From the NCBI GenBank assembly GCA_963700515.1, contig CAVOXY010000014.1, forward strand, positions 1-64,000: 64,000 nt of DNA. The letters run 5' to 3'. Shown piece after piece: positions 38,206 to 47,686 of the stretch; positions within the stretch are counted from its first letter, which is position 1; each line of letters opens with the position of its first letter. The notes under the pieces are model-generated. The model did not search any database. It saw nothing but the letters and a program-made list of their open reading frames with translations, and was not told the DNA's origin. This DNA is from JAJRVM01 sp963700515 (GTDB taxonomy: Bacteria > Planctomycetota > Planctomycetia > Pirellulales > Pirellulaceae). The position numbers and the translations under genes are program-made.

Positions 38206-39189
38206 ATGGAGATTCTCGAGCGATTTTTCGCAGAAGCTCGGCGGCGCGATCAGGCGGTCGTACTGCCGGAAGGGGACGACGCGCGCGTCATCGCGGCGGC
38301 GCGCAGGTTGGTGGACGCGGCGATTGCGCGTCCGATTCTCCTGGGATCGCCGGGCGTGATCGCTCAAGTGGCGGAGCAAGCCGGAGTCGATTTGCAGGGT
38401 ATCACGTTGATCGATCCGGTGGACAGCGACTTGTTTGAGCGGTACGTACAGGCCTACGTTGAGCGGCGCGAGGTCAAGGAAGGCATCGCGCGGCGGATGG
38501 TCAAGAAACCACTGTTCTTTGGCGGCATGATGGTTGCCCAAGGGGATGCTGCCACCATGGTGGCGGGGGTAGCGCACGCCACGGCAACGGTCATTCAGGC
38601 CGGCGCGCTGACCATTGGCCTGAGTCCCGGGATCGCCACGGTTTCCAGTTTCTTTCTCATGGTTCTGCCGCAATTCCAGGAAGTATCACATCGCCCCTTC
38701 ATCTTCGCCGACTGTGCCGTGACCATCGATCCCGACGCGGCCCAGTTGGCCGACATCGCCATTGCCTCTCATGCCAGCGCCGCGAAATTGCTGGGGGAAA
38801 CGCCACGTGTCGCCCTGCTGTCCTTCTCGACGCTTGGCAGCGCAGCGCACGAGCGCGTCGACAAGGTCACCGAAGCTCTCTTGTTAGTCCAGGAGCGAGC
38901 GCCCCAGTTATTGGTGGATGGCGAGTTTCAAGTCGATTCGGCCATTGTGCCCGCCGTCGCCGCCAAGAAGGTCAAGCGTGCCAGCGAGGTGGCGGGGCGG
39001 GCCAACGTGCTCGTCTTTCCCGACTTGAACACCGGCAACGTGGCCTACAAGCTGACCCAGTACATGGCGGGTGCGCAGGCCATCGGGCCGTTTCTGCAGG
39101 GTTTCGCCCAGCCGATTAGCGATCTGTCGCGTGGTGCCAGCGCAGCGGACATTGTGGCCACCACGGCCATCGTCCTGGCAATGTCATGA
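38206..39189 (+). CDS. pta: Phosphate acetyltransferase
   Basis: Intact, 327 aa, the short single-domain Pta form without the N-terminal DRTGG regulatory region. Motifs: QAVVLPEGDDARVIAAARRL, GGMMVAQGDAATMVAGVAHA, LSPGIATVSSFFLMVL, FADCAVTIDPDAAQLADIAI, RVALLSFSTLGSAAHERVDK, and NVLVFPDLNTGNVAYKLTQY. It interconverts acetyl-CoA and acetyl phosphate. It is followed after 93 bases by ackA, the usual partner. Together they make ATP from acetyl-CoA or activate acetate. Confidence 0.95.
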   Translation: MEILERFFAEARRRDQAVVLPEGDDARVIAAARRLVDAAIARPILLGSPGVIAQVAEQAGVDLQGITLIDPVDSDLFERYVQAYVERREVKEGIARRMVKKPLFFGGMMVAQGDAATMVAGVAHATATVIQAGALTIGLSPGIATVSSFFLMVLPQFQEVSHRPFIFADCAVTIDPDAAQLADIAIASHASAAKLLGETPRVALLSFSTLGSAAHERVDKVTEALLLVQERAPQLLVDGEFQVDSAIVPAVAAKKVKRASEVAGRANVLVFPDLNTGNVAYKLTQYMAGAQAIGPFLQGFAQPISDLSRGASAADIVATTAIVLAMS

Positions 39190-39282
39190 CCGATCGGCGG
39201 GCAGACATCGTTGGGCCTGGCGATCCAAGCGGGCGGCTCTCAACAGTCGGCCCGAGCGAACATAGACAAAGAGTTTCGAAGC

Positions 39283-40501
39283 ATGAAGATTTTGGTCGTA
39301 AATTGCGGCAGCTCTTCCATCAAGTACCAGCTCTACATGATGCCTCAGCGCACGGTGCTGGCCAAAGGCCAGGTCGAGCGCATCGGCGAGCAGGGTGCCG
39401 CGCTTCAATATGAAGCGGGGGGCCATGCATACCGAGTTGCAACAGGAAGTTGCCGACCATGAACAAGGCATGCGTCTGTTGCTCAACAGCCTGGTGAGTA
39501 CCGACGATCATTCGCTCGATGATCTGTCCGAAATCGCGGCCGTGGGACATCGCGTGGTGCATGGAGGCGAGGCCTTCACCGGCTCGGTGCTCATCAACGA
39601 CGAGGTGGTGCGATCGATCGAACAGTGCGTCGACCTGGCACCATTGCACAATCCCGCCAATCTGATCGGCATACGGGCCGCCATGCACGCGCTGGAGAAT
39701 GTACCGCACGTCGCCTGCTTTGACACGGCGTTCCACGCCTCGATTCCCAAGGTCGCGTACCTCTACGCGCTCCCCTACGACGTCTACACGCGATACGGCG
39801 TGCGCCGCTACGGATTCCACGGCTCCTCGCACCGCTACGTTGCCGCCCGCACCGCTCAACTGCTGGGCAAACCAGCGGACGAAGTCAACTGCATCACGGT
39901 CCACCTGGGCAACGGCTGCTCCATGACCGCCGTACGTGATGGCAAGTCGGTCGATACGTCGATGGGTCTGACCCCGCTGGAAGGGCTGGTGATGGGGACG
40001 CGCAGCGGCGATATCGATCCGGCGATCCTGTTCTACCTGGCGGACAAAGGGTACGACATCGAATCGCTCAACAAGCTCTGCAACAAGGAAAGCGGGCTGC
40101 TGGGGGTCTCGGGAATCTCCAACGACATGCGCAGCTTGAGCGAGGAGGCGCAGGCCGGCAACGAAATGGCGGAACTGGCCATCGACATTTTCTGCTATCG
40201 CGTACGCAAGTACATCGGCGCCTATCTGGCCGTCCTGGGACGCGTCGACGCCGTCAGCTTCACGGGCGGCATTGGCGAGCATGCGCCCGGCGTGCGAGCG
40301 CAGGTGTGTGCGGACCTCGAGCCGCTGGGCATCGCACTCGATCTGCAGCGCAACCTGGAAGCGGTCGCCGGGGAAGGAACGATCAGCACGCCACAAAGCC
40401 GAGTCCAGGTGCTGGTCGTCCCCACGGACGAAGAAGGCGTCATTGCCTCGGACACTTTCACCATCGTCGAACAAGGACACAATCGTGACGGAGAACGTTG
40501 A
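39283..40501 (+). CDS. ackA: Acetate kinase, one frameshift
   Basis: Starts at 39283 with the family N-terminus MKILVVNCGSSSIKYQLY. The frame changes at a run of six G (39418-39423). Removing one G gives a smooth continuation through QYEAGAMHTELQQEVADHEQ. Downstream motifs are all present: AAVGHRVVHGGEAFTGSVLI, APLHNPANLIGIRAAMHALE, VACFDTAFHASIPKVAYLYA, RRYGFHGSSHRYVAARTAQL, ITVHLGNGCSMTAVRDGKSV, GLVMGTRSGDIDPAI and SFTGGIGEHAPGVRA. About 405 aa when corrected, typical for AckA. It makes ATP and acetate from acetyl phosphate and ADP. The homopolymer position argues for a read error. Its 3' end overlaps the DUF4954 gene by 17 bases. Confidence 0.93.
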
Positions 40502-42487
40502 CTATCGCCATCTCACCGCAGACGAAATCCTCACGCTCCAACGGCAAGATTGCTCCGTGGATGACGGCGACTGGACAGGAATCCAAGTGGCCGATGGCTT
40601 TCAGGCTGCCTGTGTCCGCCACACCCAATTTGGCGGGCAGGTGCGGATCGGAGCTCTCGGAGGAACGACCGCCAGCAGCGCTCCCGAACGGTCCGAAATA
40701 CAGCATGCGCGCATCGTGAACTGTTCACTCGGCAACCACGTTCGCATTGCCAACATCGGTGTCCGCATTGCATCGTATGATATCGACGACGGTGCGACCG
40801 TGGAGAACGTGGGCACTGCTCGAGACTCTCGACGAGGCCACGTTTGGCAATGGCGTGGAGGTCGAAGTGCTGAACGAAGGAGGGGGCCGCGAGGTCACGC
40901 TGTTCAATGATCTCTCGTCACAATTCGCTCATCTGCTCTGCTTGCATCGCTATCGACCCCGCTTGATCGGACGACTCGAGCAGATGGCGGCCGTAGCGGT
41001 CCAGCAAGCGTGCGCAGCGCGCACGGAAGAGTTGGAGCCGGAGCCACGCTGCGATCGGTCGGGGAGATCATCGATGTCCACGTGGGACCGTGGGCAGTGG
41101 TCAGTGGCGCGACATCGCTGCGTCAACGGTTCGATATTGAGCTGCCAGCAGTCGCCGACGACCGTGGGCGCCGGCGTACAGGCTCACGACTTCATCATCG
41201 CCGAAGGGGCGTGTGTCGATGGTGGAGCGATGATCGCCAAGACCTATGTCGGACAGGGCTCGCGCATCGGCCGCCAGTTCTCGGCCGAAGGTTCGCTCTT
41301 CTTCGCCAATTGCGAGGCCTTTCACGGCGAGGCCTGCAGCGTGTTCGCCGGTCCCTACACGGTCACGCATCACAAGGGGACGTTGCTGATCGCCGGAATG
41401 TTCAGCTTCTACAACGCCGGCAGCGGTACGAATCAGTCGAACCACATGTACAAATTGGGTCCGGTGCATGAAGGGCGTCTGGAACGCGGCTCGAAGACCG
41501 GTTCCTTTTCGTACATGATGTGGCCCTGCCGCGTCGGGCCGTTCTCCGTGGTGCTCGGCAAACACACGCGTGCCTTCGATACCGGCGATTTCCCCTTCAG
41601 CCACATCGAAGCCATGCCCGATGGCCGCTGCTCGCTCATTCCCGGCTTCAACTTGACCACGGTCGGAACCGTGCGCGACGGCGCGAAATGGCCCTCGCGG
41701 GATCGTCGCCAGGGACCTGTCAAGCGAGATCGCCTCGTCTTTGATGTCTTCAGCCCCTACACGGTCGGTCGCATGCTGCGTGGGATCGACGTCCTGCAGC
41801 AGTTGCAGCAGAAGACCGACCGATCGGTCCATGCCGTGGCCATCCAGGGTGCTGAGGTCAAACGCGTGTTCTTGCGGACCGGACAGAAGTTCTATCGCCG
41901 GGGAGCGATGATGTACCTGGCCGACAAGATCGTGCAGCGCGTCGAGTCGGCAATTACGTTCCGGGATGGCGGCCACCGCGGACGCACTCCGCTCGTCCGC
42001 TGATGCCGTCTTCTGTGAACAATGGGTCGACATTGGCGGCCAGTTGATGCCCGCCACACGACTGGAAGACCTGGTGGCGGCCATTCAAGATGGTACCATC
42101 TCGGATCTGGCGGCACTCGATGCGCAGTGGGACCGAATCCTGGACTTGTATGCCGAAGACGAGTGGGCCTGGGTCAAATGGGCCTATCGCAAATTGACCG
42201 GGGTCGATGTCGAACAGGCTGCGACGAAAGACCTGCTCGATGTGGCCGACAACTTGCAGGTCCATCGCAAGGAGTTTCTGGAAGCAGTACTGGTCGATGC
42301 CGTGAAAGAGTTTGACAAGTTGAGCGCCGTGGGGTTTGGCACCGATGGGCCGCCCGAAGCAAACGCACTCGACTTCCAGGCCGTCCGCGGCGATTACGAT
42401 TCCAATAAGTTCGTGGTGCAATTGCGTGCCGAGATCGAGGCACTCTCTGCCCGTGTTGAGCAATTCAAAAAACACCTTGTCCCGTAA
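40485..42487 (+). CDS. DUF4954 family protein (left-handed beta-helix, hexapeptide-like), frameshifted
   Basis: The GTG at 40485 (VTENVDYRHLTADEILTLQ) overlaps the ackA stop, indicating translational coupling. The core is a run of hexapeptide-like turns: IQHARIVNCSLGNHVRIANI, TVGAGVQAHDFIIAEGACVD, GGAMIAKTYVGQGSRIGRQF, SAEGSLFFANCEAFHGEACS, VFAGPYTVTHHKGTLLIAGM and FSYMMWPCRVGPFSVVLGKH. The C-terminal 170 residues are helical (AEDEWAWVKWAYRKLTGVDV, LSARVEQFKKHLVP). Frame changes fall near 40812, 41020, 41120 and 41960; corrected length is about 667 aa, as expected for DUF4954. The fold is that of acyl- and nucleotidyl-sugar transferases, but no activity is established. The next gene encodes an acyl carrier protein, 11 bases downstream. 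Confidence 0.8.
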
Positions 42488-42498
42488 GGAGCTGATCC

Positions 42499-42738
42499 AT
42501 GTCGGATGTTGCTGAACGTGTGAAGCGGGTCACCGCCGAAACCTTGAAGGTCGATCTCTCCCGAGTCACGAATGATGCGCGATTCGTGGAGGATCTCGGA
42601 GCCAGTTCCATGGAAAGCGTGGAACTGGTGGCCGCCTTTGAAGAAGAGTTTGATATCGATATGGACGAACAGGCCGCGTTGGGCGTGAAGACGGTCGGGG
42701 ATGCCATCGTCTTCGTCGACAAGATCGTCAACCGGTAA
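42499..42738 (+). CDS. Acyl carrier protein
   Basis: Intact, 79 aa. aaggag lies 7 bases before the ATG. The four-helix ACP pattern is clear: AERVKRVTAETLKVDLSRVT, DARFVEDLGASSMESVELVA, AFEEEFDIDMDEQAALGVKT and VGDAIVFVDKIV. The phosphopantetheine site reads DLGASSMESVEL, where fatty-acid ACPs usually have DLGADSLDTVEL; the modified Ser is the second S of ASS (residue about 37). It lies outside any fab gene cluster, 11 bases after the DUF4954 gene, so it is probably a dedicated carrier for that protein or another acyltransferase. Confidence 0.92.
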   Translation: MSDVAERVKRVTAETLKVDLSRVTNDARFVEDLGASSMESVELVAAFEEEFDIDMDEQAALGVKTVGDAIVFVDKIVNR

Positions 42739-42860
42739 CGGCTACGTGGCTCTCGGCGCGCTCCGCGACACGGCTCGGCCTCTCGCAACATCGTTTAGCC
42801 CGCAGCCGGAGGTTTTGAAGTTGCCCTGTTTGATGAACCGCAACGCGGTTCAACTCCACA

Positions 42861-42908
42861 GCCCAGGGTTGGCATCCACGGCGGTGGCCGTGGATGCCAA
42901 CCCTGGGC
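42861..42908. repeat. Perfect palindrome with 22-bp arms
   Basis: Arms 42861-42882 and 42887-42908 are exact reverse complements around the loop ggtg (start gcccagggttggc, end gccaaccctgggc). It lies 122 bases after the acyl carrier protein gene and could form a very stable stem in RNA or cruciform DNA. There is no T-tract. Confidence 0.9.
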
Positions 42909-43303
42909 CGACCACATGAAATCTCCCGCGACCCCAACGGGGTCGGACAAAATGCGGTCTCCCAACACACGGCCGCGTCAAAAGCGATCCATCCATTCGG
43001 CGGATGTACATGACACCACGTGCGACGACGGGGCCAAGTCGGTCCTGTCGCATCCCTTCCGGATGCCCCTTCCCTTCTCCATCGCGTCCCCAGGGTGCGC
43101 CGCGAAGCGCACGGCGACGTCTGGGCTGTGGTGTGCCACCACTTCGTGGTGAAGACATGTGCCATGGACGAACCAACTCAGATGTCGGGACTGTGATGTG
43201 AAACGTCTTCGGCGTAGGGAATTCCACGACCAGACGACTATTCGCGATCAAAGAGCCAGTGATTGTTTCGCCGATCCCAAGGAGCGTGGCTACCCGAGTA
43301 TGG

Positions 43304-43323
43304 GCACCGTCGGCAGACGGTGC
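43304..43323. repeat. Short palindrome
   Basis: Eight-base arms gcaccgtc and gacggtgc around ggca, located about 50 bases beyond the 3' end of the minus-strand giant gene at 43373. Confidence 0.6.
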
Positions 43324-43372
43324 ACGCATTATCTGCACGACCGAGTGTTTTCTGGACGGCTGCTCGGACCGC

Positions 43373-46300
43373 TCAGAGTCGCATCAGCTCGATGCTGCTG
43401 TACGAGACGACAGCTTGGGCGGACAATCCGAGGACATCTCGCGACAGCTGATAATTGGTGTCCATGGAAAACCGCTCCGTCGCGGCCGAGGCGCGTTTGA
43501 TGGGGCGACCTTCAATCCAGATACTGATCGTCGTCCAGTCGTTTCCGCCCGTCAGCTTCTTCTGCTTGGAGGATTGGGAAGTGGCGGGGAGCAATTCCAC
43601 GTGAATTTCCACCCGTACCGGCACATCCCGCCGCAAATTGAATTCGCTCCGTTTGATCGATGTGACGTTCTCGGGATCGTTGGCCCACTTGCCATCGACC
43701 ATCTGCAGTCCGCTAAAGCGGCCGGAGAACGCGCCGAGCGTGAACAAGACGGACCGATTTCCCAGTGGCAGATTGACATTGGCGTTTTCTCCGGTCGTGC
43801 GACGGCAGACGAAACGGAGGCCGTAACTTCCCGGCAGATTCACGGGGAGCTCCAATGTCGAGCGTTCGGATTCGGTGGCCACGATGGTTCCGTCATCCAG
43901 GACATTCCACCTACCTGCCGTGGCTGACGTCGCGATCTGCCGTAACGTCTCGATCGCGTAGACATCGGTCAGCTTCACCCATTTGCCCTTGGGCGAACGA
44001 CCCAACTCCAGCTTCTCCACCGGCCCGCTGACACTTTCTTCGACCTTCGCCCGAACCTCCTCATCAAGCGTGCCGTCACTCTTGATCAGCGTCAACTCGC
44101 GGAGATGCAGTGCGTAACCGAGCATCCCCAACTCGTTGCGCTTCGAGTACTTTGACTTCTTGGACTCCGCCTCCACGGCGTCCGCCAAGGTCAGCAATTC
44201 GTTTGCCATCTCAGGCGGTGTCACCGCGATTTCGACCAACGACGCGTCACCCGACTGACGCAGATGCGGCAGCGCTTTGTCATACTGGCCACGTTGGAGC
44301 AGCCAGAGTCCCAGTAATTTCTGTTGCGCCGCGGTGCCCGTACCCGCTGCGATGGCGTCACTCGCCTCGGCAGCGCGGTTGTATTGGGAAATCAGGTCTC
44401 GCATTTCCTTGGAGCTTTCGTTCAAGGCTTCCGCGCGCGCTTTCAATTCACTCGCTGCGCGCCGATCAGCCAAGACCTTGCGGCGGCAGCCGCTCACGGC
44501 GTCCAACAAGGCGTCGGCTTGCTGACGGCTCGTCGCTGATTCTCGCTCCAAAACCTCTGGCACCATCTCGATCATCGCGTCGCCCAAGGCAACGTAACGA
44601 TCCGGGCTGGGGTGATCGGCTTTGGCTGCCGCCAGGTACACTCCCCCGCGCGCGTCCAACGCCGCCGCCGGACTCAGCGCTTCGATGTCCACCATCGTCG
44701 CGATCCATTGCTCAAGCCGTAAGTAATCGCTTTCAACCTCCGGCGATTGAACAATCCGCTCCACGATGATTGCCTGTTCCGACTCGGTTGTCTTCTTGCC
44801 GTCGGCACTGTGAATCTTCAGGTAGCTGACCAGTGGCTCGACATCCGAGGAACGGATCGCTTTGTCCCACGTCTCCTGGTCCAGCGCATCATACTCCGAC
44901 TCGGTGCAGCAACCCGTGCGGCGGAGGTTCTTGAGGACACCGTCCGCGAGAATGAACTCATCGTGCAAAATCGCCAGCCGATACGCTTGCCGAAACGCCA
45001 CGTACTGTTCCGTGGAAGCTCTCGGCATCGCTGATGCCACTGCGCGGATCTTGTTGAGCAGGGAACCCAATAGCGTCTGTTTCTTCCCCGGATCGGGTTC
45101 CTGGCTCCACTGCTTGTACTCGTCGTACTGGGTGTAAGTCGCCTCAAACTCCTTTCGCATGCGCTCCAACTCTTCCGCGGGAGGCCGTGAAGAGACGAGA
45201 CGCTTGCTGTCGACTGCGCAATCGCACCGTGCCGCGTACGTCTTTCAAGGACCTTTCAAAATCTTCGAAATCGGGGTGTGTGATTCGAATCGTGTGATCA
45301 CCCTGCGACAGAGTGACGGCAATTTGTGCGTCGTCCGCCGAGTCTGCCTCCAGCGTCAACGACACTTCGTGCCCATCCACCATCAAGGTCGCTCCCGCCC
45401 GTTCGGCAGCCGGCCAGACCAAACAAACGCGGGCCGACGCCCCGTCGATCAGCGAATCGACGTTCACAATGGTCCGCTTTCCAGTCGCCAGATCCAGCGG
45501 TTGATCGACCAATACAACGCCGCCCCGCATGACGCGGAGCGTATGTTCTCCCAGCGGCAGTGTGAAGACCAGCAACCCGCCGCGATCCGTTTCGGGATCG
45601 TGCTGCAGATCCATCGCCTTTCCATCCAGCAACAACGTGGCATCCTGGCGTTTGGCCACGTCCCAACGCACGTAGAGATCGCGTCGACAAATCCTCCATC
45701 GGCACAGAGACATGACCGATCTCGCCCAGCGTGACGGTCTGGGAGAGAAGGCTGGCGCCGTTGCGCTGGATGGATAACGTGTGCTGGCCCGCCGGCAAAG
45801 AAAACGTGATCCGTTCCCCATCCAAGTCGACGGAGTCCGCTGCCAGATCAACAGTACGCCCATCAATCTGAAGTCTCGTGCCCGCCCTTTGCTGCTGAGG
45901 CCAGTGCAGCACCAGCTTCGAGGAGGCGGGAAAGGGAGGGAAAGAAATGGTCAGTTCCTGGTTCGTACCTGCCTCAAGCGAAAAGCTTCCCTCCAGCGGA
46001 ATCGCACCTGGATGCGTAACACGATACGTGTGAGTTCCGGGATCGAGTTCCCATTCAATTCTGTCTGCCGCAACCACCGCCGCACTCGCCAGATCGCATG
46101 TCTGGCCATCAATCTCCAACATCGCCGCGCCGCGTTGTGCTACTGGCCACAACAGCACCAGGCGATTGCCTGCTGGCAGATCATCGGCCGATGGCGGCCA
46201 GATTGCCACCACGATCGCGGTGATCAAACCGATGAATACGCACGCCGCGACAATCCCTACTATGGCGGGCAGGCGGAAGCGGCGTGCCCGCAGCACGCGG

Positions 46301-46786
46301 GCGAACGACTTGCCGACCGGCAAGGAGCCCGCGGTTTGGACGAACCGCGGATCGAAACCCGGGTCTTCCGCCATGTCCGGCGCGGAGGGCTCGGCGTCGC
46401 TGGTCGCAGAGAAATCGGCTGCCGGAACCGACAGGGCGGGCGGGGCTGGGACCGGCGGAATCGGCACAAACGGCGTCGCCGCAGAAGGCGTCTGCGGCCG
46501 CCTCGCGCAATTGCTGATCGTATGCGTTTTTCTTCTCGGCCGATAAAAGACACACCCGCGCCGCCGAAACTTCGTTCAGCAATTTCTGGGATAACGCCGC
46601 GCGGGGACCCGCCTGGAACGTCCGCAGATGCACCATCTGGCGATCCGCCGCGTTCTGAATCACCTCCCGGTTTTCCTCAAGCGACTTGATGCCAAGCAAC
46701 CGATAGTGGTTGGGTGGTTGTTCGTCAGGAGGTATGCCGAGCCAGTGATAATAGGGGTCAAATGGCTCCCCAGATTGTGTCATCAT
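43373..46786 (-). CDS. Giant J-domain-like, single-pass membrane, PEGA-like and lectin-like protein, frameshifted
   Basis: One long gene split by frame changes near 46485, 45685 and 45220. N-terminus (residues about 8-90): YYHWLGIPPDEQPPNHYRLL, then a helix pair ending LNEVSAARVCLLSAEKKNAY. This is the planctomycete J-domain-like module often found before kinases. A Pro/Ala linker and one transmembrane helix follow (LPAIVGIVAACVFIGLITAI). Next are four or more PEGA-like beta repeats: LLWPVAQRGAAMLEIDGQTC, LHWPQQQRAGTRLQIDGRTV, VRWDVAKRQDATLLLDGKAM and LVWPAAERAGATLMVDGHEV. A helical stretch precedes a C-terminal jelly-roll/LamG-like domain (LPVNLPGSYGLRFVCRRTTG, WTTISIWIEGRPI). About 1,135 aa when corrected. 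The cytoplasmic J-like end and extracytoplasmic PEGA/lectin end suggest a trans-envelope linker; the function is unknown. Confidence 0.72.
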
Positions 46787-47181
46787 CGCACCTCGGTGAT
46801 CGCACTGGCAGCACGCACTCCAGTCCGAATGGGGTATCGATGTCCCCGGACATTCTCGATCGAATACACAGTATACCCTCGATATCCTTGAATATGTCGG
46901 CGAGATGAAAATCCGTCAATCGGGTGGGGCTTCCCGTCCGTACAGGGGGCCCCCGGCAGCACGTCGCTGCGCGCCCCCGCCCGCCAGGTACCGACGGCCT
47001 GCCAGATCGGCAGCATCGATACCGGCAGATTAAACGATCCCGGAGGCATCTGGCAGCGGATCTCTGTCCACGCCGACGCGACCGGGTGGGTGCCGCTGCC
47101 GCGCCCTTTGAAACGCGGACCTATACCAATAATGGGTTGAGCGTATATAATCGGCTGTTTGGTATTGAAGAGACAGGATCC
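46787..47181. other. Intergenic stretch upstream of panD
   Basis: Divergent promoter region between the giant gene and panD. No gene is evident. A possible -10 box is listed at 47146-47151. Confidence 0.45.
47146..47151 (+). promoter_or_regulatory. Possible -10 box (TATAAT) for panD
   Basis: A perfect TATAAT lies 31 bases before the panD ATG in an otherwise GC-rich region. At 17-bp spacing the -35 position does not match TTGACA, so this remains weak. Confidence 0.3.
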
Positions 47182-47556
47182 ATGCGCCGTAAACTTCTTA
47201 AATCCAAGATTCATCGGGCCACGGTCACCCAGGCGGACCTGCATTACGAGGGGAGTATCACGGTCGACCACGATTTGTTGGAGGCGGCCGACATACTGCA
47301 CCACGAGCAGGTTGACGTGCTGGATATCACCAATGGTGCGCGTCTGACCACGTACGCCATCCCCGGACGGCGTGGATCGGGTGAAATCTGCATCAATGGT
47401 GCCGCGGCACACTTGATTGACCGTGGGGACATGATCATCATTGTCAGCTACGCTGAATACGACGAGGCGGAGCTGAAGGATTACGAACCTCGCGTAATTT
47501 TGGTAGATGAGCACAATCAGCCGCGCCGCCGTTCGCGAGCGGTGACCGCCCGGTAG
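47182..47556 (+). CDS. panD: Aspartate 1-decarboxylase
   Basis: Intact, 124 aa, matching PanD length. The ATG at 47182 has AGGA just upstream. Family motifs: MRRKLLKSKIHRATVTQADL, the self-cleavage site HYEGSITVD (Gly-Ser, where Ser becomes the pyruvoyl cofactor), DVLDITNGARLTTYAIPGRR and GAAAHLIDRGDMIIIVSYAE. It decarboxylates aspartate to beta-alanine for pantothenate and CoA synthesis in the cytoplasm. The C-terminal tail QPRRRSRAVTAR is basic and slightly longer than in many homologues. The M24 peptidase gene follows after 130 bases on the same strand. Confidence 0.95.
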   Translation: MRRKLLKSKIHRATVTQADLHYEGSITVDHDLLEAADILHHEQVDVLDITNGARLTTYAIPGRRGSGEICINGAAAHLIDRGDMIIIVSYAEYDEAELKDYEPRVILVDEHNQPRRRSRAVTAR

Positions 47557-47686
47557 CGGGCTCGTTCTGAACAGCTTTTTTCAGCGGGCATTTTGCCGCC
47601 GGCATTTTTCGTTGGGCATCCCCAGCTGCCCATCCTTCTGGAAACAGGGCTGTCGCCCCGTTCGGCACCGTAAGGAGAGCACGCAG

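Larger units (their letters stand above)
42739..43372. other. Intergenic stretch rich in palindromes
   Basis: Holds the 48-bp perfect palindrome at 42861-42908 and a smaller one (gcaccgtc ggca gacggtgc) at 43304-43323. Several shorter self-complementary words (for example ccaccacttcgtgg near 43136) also occur. No gene seen. Confidence 0.6.
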
